This document shows, one piece after another, positions 8,325-18,208 of a stretch of 64,000 nt of DNA; within the stretch, counting starts at the first letter, position 1; each line of letters begins with the position of its first letter. Made by a program: the position numbers and the translations under genes. The DNA comes from Bacteroidia bacterium (GTDB taxonomy: Bacteria; Bacteroidota; Bacteroidia; J057). A model generated the notes under the pieces. The model was not told the origin of the DNA, ran no database searches, and worked only from the letters and a program-made list of their open reading frames with translations. The stretch lies in NCBI GenBank assembly GCA_041391665.1, contig JAWKNO010000001.1, positions 1,984,001 through 2,048,000 on the forward strand, in the 5' to 3' direction.

Positions 8325-8708
8325 TTAGAGCTTATAATAATTACCCTCCTGTATTCTTTGCTGATAGTCATTCATTGCTCTTAATGCACGGTCTTTTTCT
8401 CCTTTAGGAAGTTTTTGCTGCTTTTTTTGAAAGGCATTTGTAATAATAATCTTCTGTCCAGAGACAAAGAAACATAAAAATCTATGCGGTTGGGGTTTGA
8501 ACACATATACTTGATCCCCTTCGTTACGAAACCTATCTTCTCCCCGAATCTTTCCTATATCTCCCATCAAACGCAGAAGGTTTGCAAGCTTTGCTTTATC
8601 TTTTACGGAAAGCCTTTCCGCATAATCAAGCGGCTGGCTTTTTCCATTTTCGGAATAGTACCATTCAATTTGAAAGGCTTGCCCTTTATATGCAATATAT
8701 TCTTTCAT
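8325..8708 (-). CDS. HigB-like / phage Gp49-like toxin
   Basis: This 127-residue protein resembles the RelE/HigB superfamily of phage Gp49-like toxins, which cut mRNA on the ribosome. Recognisable parts are RLSVKDKAKLANLLRLMGDIGKI near 32-55, an FKPQPHRFLCFF core near 69-80, and the tail FQKKQQKLPKGEKDRALR near 94-111. It precedes the antitoxin gene, as in higBA loci. The assignment comes from motif layout and pairing, without a database search. Confidence 0.78.
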   Translation of the reverse strand: MKEYIAYKGQAFQIEWYYSENGKSQPLDYAERLSVKDKAKLANLLRLMGDIGKIRGEDRFRNEGDQVYVFKPQPHRFLCFFVSGQKIIITNAFQKKQQKLPKGEKDRALRAMNDYQQRIQEGNYYKL

Positions 8709-8882
8709 ACGACATTTGTGTAACCATGGTTGTACGGTTGTGAATTTAAACGATTTTCTTTAGAATCAAAAAACAAAATCACGCCTCACCCCAAATACCC
8801 GTTATTAGTCCCAAAACGGCTTTATGCTTTGTCTGCCGGCATTTTTCAATCGTAGATTCAGGAAAATAAAATCTGCGAAAAA

Positions 8883-9593
8883 ATGGAAATCTTTCACACA
8901 GTACTTATGGTCATCCACATTCTGGCGGGTGCTTTTTGCCTGCTGGGTGGTGCTTATCTAATCATTGCTCCCGGAAAAGGAAATGCCCGGCATAAACAAC
9001 TGGGGCGTCTGTTTACCTGGTGTATGGCTACAATCGTGGCAACCGCTTTTATCATGATTGGCTTTTTCAGGTTTAATATTTTTCTTCTTGTTGTATCAAT
9101 ATTCAGTGGTTATCTGACTTTTTCGGGATACCGGGTACTCCGGCGTAAGACGCCCGGCAGCCATACACATCTCGACTATTGGGTAGCCGTGGCAACGATG
9201 CTTACCGGTATCGGACTGGCGGGTTATGGGGGCTGGATACTAATGATTAATGGCAGTCGGGGGATGGTATTGGCCATTCTGTGTATGGTCTTTGCATTTT
9301 TTATTTTTATGACTTCACGCACTGACCTTATTGTTTTTCGCCAGACAGAGATGCAGGATCGCCTGTGGTGGAAATATCACCATATGCGCGCCATGATCGG
9401 CGCTTTTATTGCGGTGTTTACGGCTTTTCTGGTCAATAATATGGGCAATTTTATCCCTGATTTTGGCTTCAACTGGATAATCTGGATTTTGCCGGCAGCT
9501 GTGGGCGTACCGCTTTCAGGGTATTGGGCAAAGCTGATGAAGCGGGAATTAGCGCTGAAGAAAACGGTGAAAAAGAGCGAGGTTGTCAATTAA
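8883..9593 (+). CDS. Multi-pass membrane protein, DUF2306-like
   Basis: This 236-residue protein has about seven hydrophobic segments and few charged loops. A conserved-looking KGNARHKQLGR loop sits after the second helix, and histidines occur in and near membrane segments (near 12, 95-97 and 163-164). The general plan resembles DUF2306-type small membrane proteins. I cannot assign a reaction. Its last 4 bases overlap the end of the convergent gene on the other strand. Confidence 0.7.
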   Translation: MEIFHTVLMVIHILAGAFCLLGGAYLIIAPGKGNARHKQLGRLFTWCMATIVATAFIMIGFFRFNIFLLVVSIFSGYLTFSGYRVLRRKTPGSHTHLDYWVAVATMLTGIGLAGYGGWILMINGSRGMVLAILCMVFAFFIFMTSRTDLIVFRQTEMQDRLWWKYHHMRAMIGAFIAVFTAFLVNNMGNFIPDFGFNWIIWILPAAVGVPLSGYWAKLMKRELALKKTVKKSEVVN

Positions 9594-10336
9594 CAGCCTC
9601 CGGTATAATACCAGATATTGGGAAAACCTGCATCGTCCATCAATTTGACCCAGCCTTTCCATGTATTTTGAATTTTTGCGTCTCCTTCGCAAGGGTGAAT
9701 ATCATAGAGCGTTACTTCTACTTCTGCCCACAAGCCTTGTCTGTTGCCCGTAAAAGCGATCAGATAGGTATCCCCTTTCATGCTGGTGATTTTTTCGCCT
9801 GAAGGAGACGGTGATTTGCGCAGATTCAGGGCAATCGTATCATGCGGATGAAACAGAGATGAACCTATTTGAAGTATGTGATCCATCCACCGAACGGGTT
9901 TGAGATGGCAGGCGCGGAGGTTGGCGATTTTGATCCAGGCAGGTTTTTGAAGGGTGTGGGACAAAATCCGAAGAAACCCATCTTTCTCTTCAAAAAATAT
10001 CAGCCCTGAAGCATCGTAATTAATTTCTCTGCTGTCCCGTTCATCGATGAATTGTTTTTGGGTCTTTCCGGCCAGAATAAACACGGGGCGAGCAAACTGG
10101 TAATTTTCCCCGCCTGGGGATTGGATGGTTCCGATTACCGGACCATTGGGGCTTTCATAGATAGGGAAATCAACACCAAAGGGCAGAATCATCGGTACAT
10201 TTTCAGCTATAAAACCCGAAGAATCGCCTGTTGTGATTACCCCAATTCCCCAGAGCTGAGGGTTTGTGTCCCATTCTCCGGCAAAGGCGGAGGAACAAGA
10301 AAGGATAAGCAGCAGTAAAAAAAGCAGATTTTTCAT
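9590..10336 (-). CDS. Secreted protein of unknown function
   Basis: This 248-residue protein has an N-terminal signal peptide (MKNLLFLLLLILSCSSAFA). The central part has a pattern like bacterial SH3 repeats (MILPFGVDFPIYESPNGPVIG, later HDTIALNLRKSPSPSGEKI). It ends in a Cys. Its start overlaps the stop of the upstream gene (ATGA), so the two are probably co-translated. No family was recognised with confidence. Confidence 0.7.
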   Translation of the reverse strand: MKNLLFLLLLILSCSSAFAGEWDTNPQLWGIGVITTGDSSGFIAENVPMILPFGVDFPIYESPNGPVIGTIQSPGGENYQFARPVFILAGKTQKQFIDERDSREINYDASGLIFFEEKDGFLRILSHTLQKPAWIKIANLRACHLKPVRWMDHILQIGSSLFHPHDTIALNLRKSPSPSGEKITSMKGDTYLIAFTGNRQGLWAEVEVTLYDIHPCEGDAKIQNTWKGWVKLMDDAGFPNIWYYTGGC

Positions 10337-11379
10337 TCCTTAAGTGCTTGCTGAAGTTCGGTGATAGTATATTTTCTGGGAGAATCTTCCATGAGTGGAA
10401 TGGTAATCGTAATTTGATCTCCTTTGAGTAAATAGGTAAGTTCTTCTGTTCCGTATTCCGGGTCAGAGGGGTCTAGGATCAGTCTGCCAACCTTCCCGGA
10501 GACAATGTCGGCGATAAAAATATGTTCACCTCCGCTCATTCCACCGAAGTGATGGATGATGATCATATCACCGACCAGCCGCGCACTTTTGATCGAATAC
10601 CAGCGCAATTTTTCGGGGCCATTGGTCAACATGGCATCGGAAATAAACACCCAGCGATACCGGTTTCCGGATTTAACCGTAACACCATGGGCAGTTACAT
10701 AGACCTGGTATTTACTGCTCGAATCAGCCAGAATAAAGTCGGGGCGAGGATTTCGTGTATTTTGAGGCGAAAGATTTTGTGCGTAATACACCAGCCAGGC
10801 TTGTTTTAGTGGTTCTTGTGCTGACCGGTTATTGTCTTCCCAGTCTGCGAGATAATTTTCTCTGAAGTAAGCAGCCAGCTTCTGAAGCGTGTCGCCTTTG
10901 ATTTGAATGGAATAGGGTGGGGGAATATTCATCGGAATCGTCTCCCATTTGACGGCAGGCGAAATGATCTGGGAGTAATAAGCATTTCTGACCGGTTTGC
11001 GGTTGTTGAGGTATCCCGAAATCAGCCAATGCAAAGACAGGTCGGGGGTGGAAAACCGTTTTTCACCATTCCATTGTTGTTCCAGTACCTTTAACACCCA
11101 CTGGTTTTGTTTTGCGGCCATCTGATCTGTAATGGGAATGATATCGAGAAATTCACAAAAACACCCCCCTTTATCTACTTCAAATCGAAGCCCGGTTTTC
11201 CCATCGGAGAGCGTATAATGTGTGTACCCAAAACTCGTCCCGAAATCTGATTCCCACCGCAGGGTATCAGATACGCCGTCTTTATTCATATCTGCGATCT
11301 GGAGCTTTTCTGATTGAGAAAATAATGTATTTGATATCAGAATAAGCCCTGCTGCTATACTTATATATCCAAACTGCAT
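10333..11379 (-). CDS. Secreted protein of unknown function
   Basis: The start at ATG 11379 gives a normal signal peptide (MQFGYISIAAGLILISNTLFSQ). A longer frame opens with TTG at 11403. The mature protein begins with DMNKDGVSDTLRWESDFG, like a calcium-binding or FG-GAP-type motif, followed by a mixed region with no recognised domain. It overlaps the next gene by 4 bases and follows the DUF1266 gene, forming a three-gene set that may share a transcript with the fadJ-like gene. Confidence 0.7.
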   Translation of the reverse strand: MQFGYISIAAGLILISNTLFSQSEKLQIADMNKDGVSDTLRWESDFGTSFGYTHYTLSDGKTGLRFEVDKGGCFCEFLDIIPITDQMAAKQNQWVLKVLEQQWNGEKRFSTPDLSLHWLISGYLNNRKPVRNAYYSQIISPAVKWETIPMNIPPPYSIQIKGDTLQKLAAYFRENYLADWEDNNRSAQEPLKQAWLVYYAQNLSPQNTRNPRPDFILADSSSKYQVYVTAHGVTVKSGNRYRWVFISDAMLTNGPEKLRWYSIKSARLVGDMIIIHHFGGMSGGEHIFIADIVSGKVGRLILDPSDPEYGTEELTYLLKGDQITITIPLMEDSPRKYTITELQQALKE

Positions 11380-11404
11380 GTGCGCTAATTTAAATCCACC
11401 CAAA

Positions 11405-12421
11405 TCATCCTCTGTTATATAACGGCAAATCCCAGATTATTTTATTCCAGGGACTTTTTTCTTCCTGAATGAGTCTTTCGTAAGCCTTTTGATACACACT
11501 TCCGTCGCGACTGGTTTCCACTCCTGACCAGAATTCTCTTCCGAGCAGGAAGCTGTCAGCCAGTTCCTGCCATGAATCAAAACGCGACTGCAATACCTGG
11601 GCAGCTGAAATGATTCTGTTCCAGGCGTCTTCTTCATCTATATATTCTGCCAGATAACCTGTACGACAATTGTCAATAAACCGTAGAACGTCCCAGGCGA
11701 GGAAACTTGTATTTTGCACATCACCCTGATTATTCCTGATCATCTCCACCCGGTGAATTTCTTCTTCTCTTTCCTGCGCATCTTTGATCGTCGGAATAAA
11801 CTGTCTTACATATTCGTCAATTTGCATGGGCGTCATGGCGGTGATTTTTGTAATCATCTCACTAAATTCTGCCCGATGTCCTTTTTCAAACAGCCATTCC
11901 TGGACTTCCTCAAACTCTTCGGCGTCGTCAATTTCCCATTCTTTGCTGAGTTGTTTTTGGGCGAGAGCTTTTCTCCTTTCGGAGGGCTCTGCACCCCCAA
12001 GCAGATGATGACTTAATCCTTTGACATTTGACATAATGGCTACAGTTGCCAGAGCCCAGGTTTTGGGGGAAGGCCCGGGCGGTTTAGCCCTGGGAGTGAG
12101 CATTCGTTTTATTCCCAGCAAAATTCCTCTGACGATACTGCGAAATTTATGGATAAATACAGACGCAAAAACCACAGAAAGCAGGTACAGTATTGCCCCC
12201 CACCAACCGCGCGTGATATGAAATTGTATGGTAGCAAATGCCGTAGCGACCAATGCCCCGGCGATATAGGCCGCAATGACGAGGTAGTAAATAAATTCAG
12301 CGGAGGTACGGATACCGGAGATTGTGCGAACCTGTTTACGAAGGATCCCCCTATAGCTCAATAACATAAGTATAGCACCGATGGCTGCAATTATATAGGG
12401 GCTATTGGGTGTCACTTCCAT
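11405..12421 (-). CDS. DUF1266-domain membrane protein
   Basis: Three or more membrane helices fill the first 110 residues, followed by a soluble domain. The C-terminal part (AWDVLRFIDNCRTGYLAEYIDEEDAW, then FDSWQELADSFLLGREFW) matches the pattern I associate with DUF1266. The ATG at 12421 is preferred over the TTG two codons upstream. It lies 51 bp after the fadJ-like gene on the same strand. The function of the family is not known. Confidence 0.72.
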   Translation of the reverse strand: MEVTPNSPYIIAAIGAILMLLSYRGILRKQVRTISGIRTSAEFIYYLVIAAYIAGALVATAFATIQFHITRGWWGAILYLLSVVFASVFIHKFRSIVRGILLGIKRMLTPRAKPPGPSPKTWALATVAIMSNVKGLSHHLLGGAEPSERRKALAQKQLSKEWEIDDAEEFEEVQEWLFEKGHRAEFSEMITKITAMTPMQIDEYVRQFIPTIKDAQEREEEIHRVEMIRNNQGDVQNTSFLAWDVLRFIDNCRTGYLAEYIDEEDAWNRIISAAQVLQSRFDSWQELADSFLLGREFWSGVETSRDGSVYQKAYERLIQEEKSPWNKIIWDLPLYNRG

Positions 12422-12472
12422 GCCCAAAATTACGCAATCTCATGGAATTTCCATGTCGGATTCATATTCCTT

Positions 12473-14602
12473 TTAATAAAACCGCATGCCTTGTTCTGCC
12501 AGGTCTGAAAAAATAGGCGCAGGCTTAAAACGGCTTCCAAAGTCATCTTCCAGTTCGCGCAGCATGTGGAGGATTTTGGGAATCCCCATGCTATCGGCAT
12601 ATCGAAATGGCCCCCCCAGAAATGCGGGAAACCCTGGTCCGAAGATCGCGCCGATATCTCCATCGCGGGGCGATCGGATAATCCCTTCCCCCAGGCAATA
12701 AGCCGCTTCATTGACCAGTCGCAAAGCCAGCCGGTGCTGAATACGGATGCTGGAGAAGGTACGGCGTTTTGTGCCGCCCAAAAGCTTATAAACCTCACGG
12801 TTGATTTCCCCTTTCACTTTTTTACCATCTTCACCTGTGGTGTACTGGTAAAAACCGCGGTTATTTTTTCTTCCGAAATAACCCTCTTCTACCATTTTCC
12901 CAAGATTGACACCAAATTTCCCACCTCTGGATTCAAACAGGTTCTGGAGAGCACCAGATGTCCCTTTATGCAAAATATCGAGTCCCAGTAAATCCATGAG
13001 TGCATGAGGGCCCATGGGAAACCCGAATTTTTGCATGACGAAGTCAGTTTTTGCAATTTCTCCGCCTTCTTCCAGCAGGATCATGGCCTCATTTAGCATA
13101 GCTGCCAGAATACGGTTGGTATAAAACCCCGGGCCATCTTTCACCACGATACACGTTTTTCCCTGGCGCACACCCATATCAAATACACTGGCAATGGTTT
13201 GTTCGCTGGTTTTTTCGGTGGTAACGATTTCCAGCAAAAGTGTATCACTGACAGGATAGAAATAGTTTACCCCCACAACCTGAGAAGGCCTTTGAGATAC
13301 GCTTGCGATTTCTGAAACGGAAAGCGAGGCAGTTCCGGTAGCAAAAAGGCAGTGGGAAGGAGTGACAGCTTCTGTTTCTCTGAGAATTTGTTGCTTAAGG
13401 GCGAGGTTTTCCTCTGCGGTTTCAATGATGATGTCTGCGCCAGAAAATACGGAATAGCTGGTGTCTGTATATACGTTTTCTGCAATACGATTAGACTCGG
13501 TGATTGTCAGCGCCTTTTTCTGCAATCTTCGCTGAAGATCGGCTTGCAACTGAGTGAGTACTTTATCCAGTGGGGCTTTAGAGAGATCTTTCACCCTGAG
13601 ATCAAACCCATTGATGGCGCTTGTAACAGAAATCCCTGCGCCGATACGCCCTGCACCGATTATGCCGATTTGTCCAATGGGTGTGAAAGCGGTCTGGTAA
13701 GGATTTTTCTTCATCTCTGTCATGGAGAAAAATACGCCGATCAACTGTCTGGAGACGTTTGATTGTACCAGCTCGTCAAAAAATTGAATCTCCATATGCG
13801 ATCCCCTGCGCACCCCGCTGCGAAAGCCCGCTTCTACACAGTCAATAATATGGAGCGGTGCGGGGTAGTTGCCCTGGGTTTTCTCCATTACCTTTTCGCG
13901 TGCTTTCTGGAATATCAGCGCCCGGGTTGCCGGAAGCATTTCTGTCAGCTTTTGCGAAAAGGAAAGTTTACTTTTCCTTCGGATTCGCGGCGCATTTGCG
14001 ATTTTTTTGGCCTGGTCCAACAGCTGATCTGATGTGCAGGTACGGTCAATGATGCCGAGGGTTTCTGCTTCGTAAACATACACATTTTTGCCTGTAAGCA
14101 TGATTTCCAGTGCCTGGCGGATGCCGATCAGCCGGGGAAGACGCTGGGTACCTCCGCCACCGGGCAAAAGACCTAACTTGACTTCGGGAAGCGAAAAAAC
14201 AGTGGATTTTTCTTCTACAGCAATCCGACCGTGGCATGCGAGCGCGATTTCCAGTCCTGCCCCCATGCAGGCACCATGGATAGCGGCGATATAATTTTTC
14301 TTCGAAGCAGCGAGCCGGTTCAGAATACCATGACCAATCATGCCTGACTCGGCGGCTTCCCCCGGCCCCATTCTTAAAAATTGCTCGATATCGGCGCCTG
14401 CAATGAAGTCTTTTTTTCTGCTGATAAGTACGGCACCCTTGATCTCCGCATTATGCTCAATTTCATCTACAACTTTTGCAAATGAGAGGACAAGCTCCGG
14501 TGAGATTTTGTTCAAAGGAGAATCCTGCTGATCCAGCCAGATAATGGCAATATTGTCCTGAAGTTCAACGGTTAAGAAAGGGTTCCGTACGAGAGTAATC
14601 AT
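12473..14602 (-). CDS. fadJ: FadJ-like enoyl-CoA hydratase / 3-hydroxyacyl-CoA dehydrogenase
   Basis: This 709-residue fusion of fatty-acid beta-oxidation has a crotonase half (1-about 280) and a dehydrogenase half (about 305-700). The crotonase half keeps the glutamates in GAGLEIALA and SLPEVKLG and the GGGGTQRL stretch. The dehydrogenase half has an NAD loop (GAGRIGAG), GFYTNR, and a C-terminal helical domain. The motif that normally reads GLHFFxPV or GMHFFNPV reads VGVNYFYPV, so the catalytic His is replaced by Asn (codon AAC). The Glu of the following LLEIV motif is present. The hydratase step looks sound; the dehydrogenase step may be impaired. It is divergent from the tricorn gene, with palindromes between them. 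Confidence 0.88.
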   Translation of the reverse strand: MITLVRNPFLTVELQDNIAIIWLDQQDSPLNKISPELVLSFAKVVDEIEHNAEIKGAVLISRKKDFIAGADIEQFLRMGPGEAAESGMIGHGILNRLAASKKNYIAAIHGACMGAGLEIALACHGRIAVEEKSTVFSLPEVKLGLLPGGGGTQRLPRLIGIRQALEIMLTGKNVYVYEAETLGIIDRTCTSDQLLDQAKKIANAPRIRRKSKLSFSQKLTEMLPATRALIFQKAREKVMEKTQGNYPAPLHIIDCVEAGFRSGVRRGSHMEIQFFDELVQSNVSRQLIGVFFSMTEMKKNPYQTAFTPIGQIGIIGAGRIGAGISVTSAINGFDLRVKDLSKAPLDKVLTQLQADLQRRLQKKALTITESNRIAENVYTDTSYSVFSGADIIIETAEENLALKQQILRETEAVTPSHCLFATGTASLSVSEIASVSQRPSQVVGVNYFYPVSDTLLLEIVTTEKTSEQTIASVFDMGVRQGKTCIVVKDGPGFYTNRILAAMLNEAMILLEEGGEIAKTDFVMQKFGFPMGPHALMDLLGLDILHKGTSGALQNLFESRGGKFGVNLGKMVEEGYFGRKNNRGFYQYTTGEDGKKVKGEINREVYKLLGGTKRRTFSSIRIQHRLALRLVNEAAYCLGEGIIRSPRDGDIGAIFGPGFPAFLGGPFRYADSMGIPKILHMLRELEDDFGSRFKPAPIFSDLAEQGMRFY

Positions 14603-14645
14603 AGCCTGGAATGTAAATGGGTCGACGGGAATAAAATTACGCTTT

Positions 14646-14667
14646 ACTGAAGAACTATTCGTTCAGT
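14646..14667. promoter_or_regulatory. TetR-operator-like palindrome upstream of fadJ
   Basis: A 22-bp imperfect palindrome has perfect outer arms, ACTGAA and TTCAGT, and sits 43 bp before the fadJ-like start. Fatty-acid regulators of the TetR family often bind dyads of this size in front of beta-oxidation genes. No regulator gene is adjacent, so this is inference. Confidence 0.35.
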
Positions 14668-14680
14668 TAAACCGACATTA

Positions 14681-14708
14681 TTAACCAAACGCGCACAATA
14701 TTGGTTAA
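14681..14708. promoter_or_regulatory. Inverted repeat in the fadJ-tricorn divergent region
   Basis: Perfect 8-bp arms TTAACCAA and TTGGTTAA are separated by 12 bp. They lie between the two divergent genes and may be a regulator site. Confidence 0.35.
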
Positions 14709-14822
14709 AGTATAAAGCGATCATTTTTGAATCGGCAATTTTGACCAGCAGGTCAGTACATTTTTTACTGGAATTCTCTCTGAGAATTAAGTAATATCGA
14801 AACCGAATCCTTTCTACTACCC

Positions 14823-17800
14823 ATGCTCAAAAATAAAATTAACATGAGATTGATTGCCTTGTTTTTTACGATGTATTTTTCTTCGTTATCGGGCGCATTT
14901 GCCGTTGATGATTCTCCCCTATGGATGCGGTATCCGGCGATCTCTCCCGATGGAAGTGCGATCGTTTTTTCTTACAAAGGAGACCTTTACCGGGTAAATA
15001 CATCCGGTGGAATGGCAACGCCGCTTACACTCCATGATGCACATGATTTTATGCCAGTATGGTCTGCTGACGGAAGTAAAATTGCGTTTGCTTCAGACCG
15101 CCACGGAAATTTTGATGTTTTTTCGATTCCCTCCGCAGGTGGTGTTGCTACACGCCTGACTTTTCATTCTGCACAGGATTACCCCTCGGCTTTTACTCCC
15201 GATGGCAGTCGTGTTCTGTTTTCCTCTGCGCGGATGGTGCCACAGACCAGTACAGATTTTCCTTCACGCGGGTTTCCCCAGTTGCATTCTGTTTCGCTAA
15301 ATGGCGGAATGCCCCGGATGGAGCTCGGCAATTTTTTGGAAGCAGCGCGCCCTGACAAAAAGGGTAACCGTATCCTTTATCACGATGTGAAAGGATTGGA
15401 AGATGACTGGCGCAAACACCATGTGTCTTCGGTTACCCGCGATATCTGGCTTTACGACAAGGCCAAAGATACCCACACCCAGCTTACGACATTTGAAGGC
15501 GAAGATCGCAACCCGGTCTGGAGTACAGACGAATCAGAAGTCTATTATCTCAGTGAAAAAAGCGGAACTTTTAATGTCTGGAAACTGGCTCTCAGCAATC
15601 CATCCCAGCCGGTACAGATCACCAGTTATACCGACCATCCTGTGCGCTTTTTGTCTATATCAGATGCCGGAGTTTTGTGTTACGGTTACCGGGGCGAAAT
15701 ATTTACCCTTACTCCCGGTCAACAGCCCCAAAAAGTATCGGTTGCCATCGCGATTGATGAAAAATACAATGACACAAAAGTAGAAGTGATCACGAATGGC
15801 GCTACAGAAATGGATCTTTCTCCCAATGGAAAGGAAGTGGCTTTTGTTGTGCGGGGAGAAGTATTTGTAACTGCTGTGGAAAGTGGGTTGACCAAACAAA
15901 TTACGAATACTCCTGAGCAGGAACGGTCAGTCAGCTTTAGTCCTGACGGAAGGAAAATTCTCTACGCAGGCGAGCGAAATGGCAGCTGGAATCTATATGA
16001 AACACAATTGACCAGGGATGAAGAGCCGTATTTTTATGTTTCGACGATTTTGAAGGAAAATGAAATCCTCGTTTCCCCTGCCGAAACCTTCCAACCTTCC
16101 TATTCCCCTGACGGAAAAGAAGTAGCCTATCTCGAAGAGCGCACTACGTTAAAAGTGATCAACCTGGAAACAAAAAAATCAAGGGTGATTCTTCCCGCAG
16201 ACAAAAACTACTCATACTCCGATGGCGATCAGTGGTATGACTGGTCTCCGGATGGGAAATGGTTTCTCGTAACCTTTATCGACCGGGGCAGGTGGGTAAA
16301 CGAAGTCGGACTCGTCAGTGCTGAAGGTGGTTTACCGGTAGTCAATCTCACCAACAGTGGCTATACCGACGCTGCACCCAAATGGATGATGAATGGAGAA
16401 ATGATGATCTGGTTTAACGATAGCCGGGGGATGCGCTCCCATGCAAGCTGGGGTTCGCAGGATGATGTTTTTGGGATGTTTTTTACCAAGGATGCGTGGG
16501 ATAAATTTCGCCTCAGCAAAGAAGATTATGAGATCGAGAAAATGAAGGAGGATGCAAATGAACCCAAGGACAAGAAAAAAGAAGGGGAAAAAGACAAAAC
16601 GAAACCCTGGATCATTACACCCGAACTCGCAGATCCGCTCAAACCTGACCTGACCAATATTGAAGACCGCATTGCACGTTTGACCATTCATTCTTCCAGT
16701 TTGTCAGACGCCGTACTTTCACCTGATGGAACCAAACTTTATTACCTGAGCAGTTTTGAAAAAGGGCATGACCTCTGGATGCACGACCTTAAGGAGGATG
16801 AAACCAAAATCATCACCAAGCTCGAAGAACGTGGTGGCTCTTTATTGATGGATGCCAAAGGGAAAACCCTGTTTGTGCTCAATAGCGGCAAAATTTACAA
16901 AATCGACACTGACAAAAAAGATAAAACCCCTGTGAGCTTTAAAGCAGAAATGACCCTCAATCTGCCCGAAGAAAGAGCTTATATGTTTGAACATATGTGG
17001 CGTCAGGTGCTCAAAAAGTTTTATGTAACCGATCTCCACGGAGTAAAATGGACTGATCTGAAGGCGGAGTACGCCCGTTTTCTCCCTTATATCAACAACA
17101 ACAACGACTTCTCCGAAATGATGAGTGAGTTGTTGGGCGAACTCAATGGTTCACACACCGGGTGTTTTTACCGAAATGCAAATCCTGCCGGAAATCAGAC
17201 CACTTCGCTTGGGATTTTTTACGACCCTGCCTATGCCGGTGCCGGAATAAAAATTGCCGAAGTGCTGGAAAAAGGTCCCCTCGAACTAGCTGAGGCCGGT
17301 ATCAAAGCCGGGCAGGTGATCGAAAAAATTGATGGAAATGAAATCCCTTCAGGGATGAATTTCTTTACCCTGCTCAACCGAAAAGCAGGCGAGCATACCC
17401 TGCTTTCCATGTACGATCCTCAAAACCAGAAACGCTGGGAAGTGACGGTAAAACCCATATCCATGCGTGCAGAGTCAGAGTTGCTGTATCAGCGGTGGGT
17501 AAAGACCCGTCGGGAAGAGACCGAAAAAGAATCTAACGGCCGGGTTGGATATGTGCATGTAAGAGGGATGGACGACGGGAGTTTCCGCGAAGTGTTTTCG
17601 GAAGTTTTGGGTCGATATGCAGACAAAGATGCTTTGATTGTGGATACCCGGTTTAATGGTGGCGGCTGGTTGCATGACGATCTGGCGACTTTCCTCAGTG
17701 GCAAAATGTACGTTACCCTTGAACCCCGCGGGCAGAAAGTTGGCAGCGAACCACAGGATAAATGGACAAAACCCTCTACGGTACTTGTGGGAGAAGGCAA

Positions 17801-18110
17801 CTATTCGGATGCCCACTTTTTCCCCTATGTGTACAAGGCACTCGGGATCGGAAAACTCATAGGAATGCCGGTTCCCGGTACAGCTACGGCTGTGTGGTGG
17901 GAAAGACAGATCGATCCAACACTTACGTTTGGCATTCCACAGGTAGGAGTCAAGGGAATGGATGGCAAGTATCTGGAAAACCAGCAACTAGTTCCTGACT
18001 TTCAGGTGAAAAATATGCCGGGTCCGGCGCAAAAGGGACGAGACCAGCAGCTTGAAAAAGCCATTGAGGTCATGTTGCAGGAAGCGAAAAAGACCGAATT
18101 GGAGCGTTGA
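14823..18110 (+). CDS. Tricorn protease homologue, S41 peptidase
   Basis: This 1095-residue exported protease has a signal peptide and then WD40/PD40-type beta-propeller repeats (for example PDGSAIVFSYKGDLYRV, SADGSKIAFASDRHGNFDVF) over roughly the first 650 residues. An acidic/lysine-rich linker (KKKEGEKDKTKP) follows. The C-terminal part has the tricorn core, a PDZ-like segment (AGIKAGQVIEKIDGNEI) and the S41 catalytic region. Candidate catalytic residues are His in GELNGSHTG and Ser in GNYSDAHFFPY. Such proteins degrade peptides in the periplasm. A start at the ATG of MRLIALF, seven codons on, is also possible. Confidence 0.9.
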   Translation: MLKNKINMRLIALFFTMYFSSLSGAFAVDDSPLWMRYPAISPDGSAIVFSYKGDLYRVNTSGGMATPLTLHDAHDFMPVWSADGSKIAFASDRHGNFDVFSIPSAGGVATRLTFHSAQDYPSAFTPDGSRVLFSSARMVPQTSTDFPSRGFPQLHSVSLNGGMPRMELGNFLEAARPDKKGNRILYHDVKGLEDDWRKHHVSSVTRDIWLYDKAKDTHTQLTTFEGEDRNPVWSTDESEVYYLSEKSGTFNVWKLALSNPSQPVQITSYTDHPVRFLSISDAGVLCYGYRGEIFTLTPGQQPQKVSVAIAIDEKYNDTKVEVITNGATEMDLSPNGKEVAFVVRGEVFVTAVESGLTKQITNTPEQERSVSFSPDGRKILYAGERNGSWNLYETQLTRDEEPYFYVSTILKENEILVSPAETFQPSYSPDGKEVAYLEERTTLKVINLETKKSRVILPADKNYSYSDGDQWYDWSPDGKWFLVTFIDRGRWVNEVGLVSAEGGLPVVNLTNSGYTDAAPKWMMNGEMMIWFNDSRGMRSHASWGSQDDVFGMFFTKDAWDKFRLSKEDYEIEKMKEDANEPKDKKKEGEKDKTKPWIITPELADPLKPDLTNIEDRIARLTIHSSSLSDAVLSPDGTKLYYLSSFEKGHDLWMHDLKEDETKIITKLEERGGSLLMDAKGKTLFVLNSGKIYKIDTDKKDKTPVSFKAEMTLNLPEERAYMFEHMWRQVLKKFYVTDLHGVKWTDLKAEYARFLPYINNNNDFSEMMSELLGELNGSHTGCFYRNANPAGNQTTSLGIFYDPAYAGAGIKIAEVLEKGPLELAEAGIKAGQVIEKIDGNEIPSGMNFFTLLNRKAGEHTLLSMYDPQNQKRWEVTVKPISMRAESELLYQRWVKTRREETEKESNGRVGYVHVRGMDDGSFREVFSEVLGRYADKDALIVDTRFNGGGWLHDDLATFLSGKMYVTLEPRGQKVGSEPQDKWTKPSTVLVGEGNYSDAHFFPYVYKALGIGKLIGMPVPGTATAVWWERQIDPTLTFGIPQVGVKGMDGKYLENQQLVPDFQVKNMPGPAQKGRDQQLEKAIEVMLQEAKKTELER

Positions 18111-18139
18111 GGTTGAACTCACCCCGTTCCCTGTGGGAA

Positions 18140-18170
18140 CTGCCCCCGATCTTTGGAAGATTGGGGGCAG
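18140..18170. terminator. Hairpin after the tricorn gene
   Basis: A 14-bp stem with one G-T pair and a TGG loop lies 29 bp after the tricorn stop. No T tract follows on the plus strand, so classical intrinsic termination is uncertain. Confidence 0.5.
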
Positions 18171-18208
18171 AATATTTCCCTTTCTGATATAGGAAAATAT
18201 AAAAAGAG

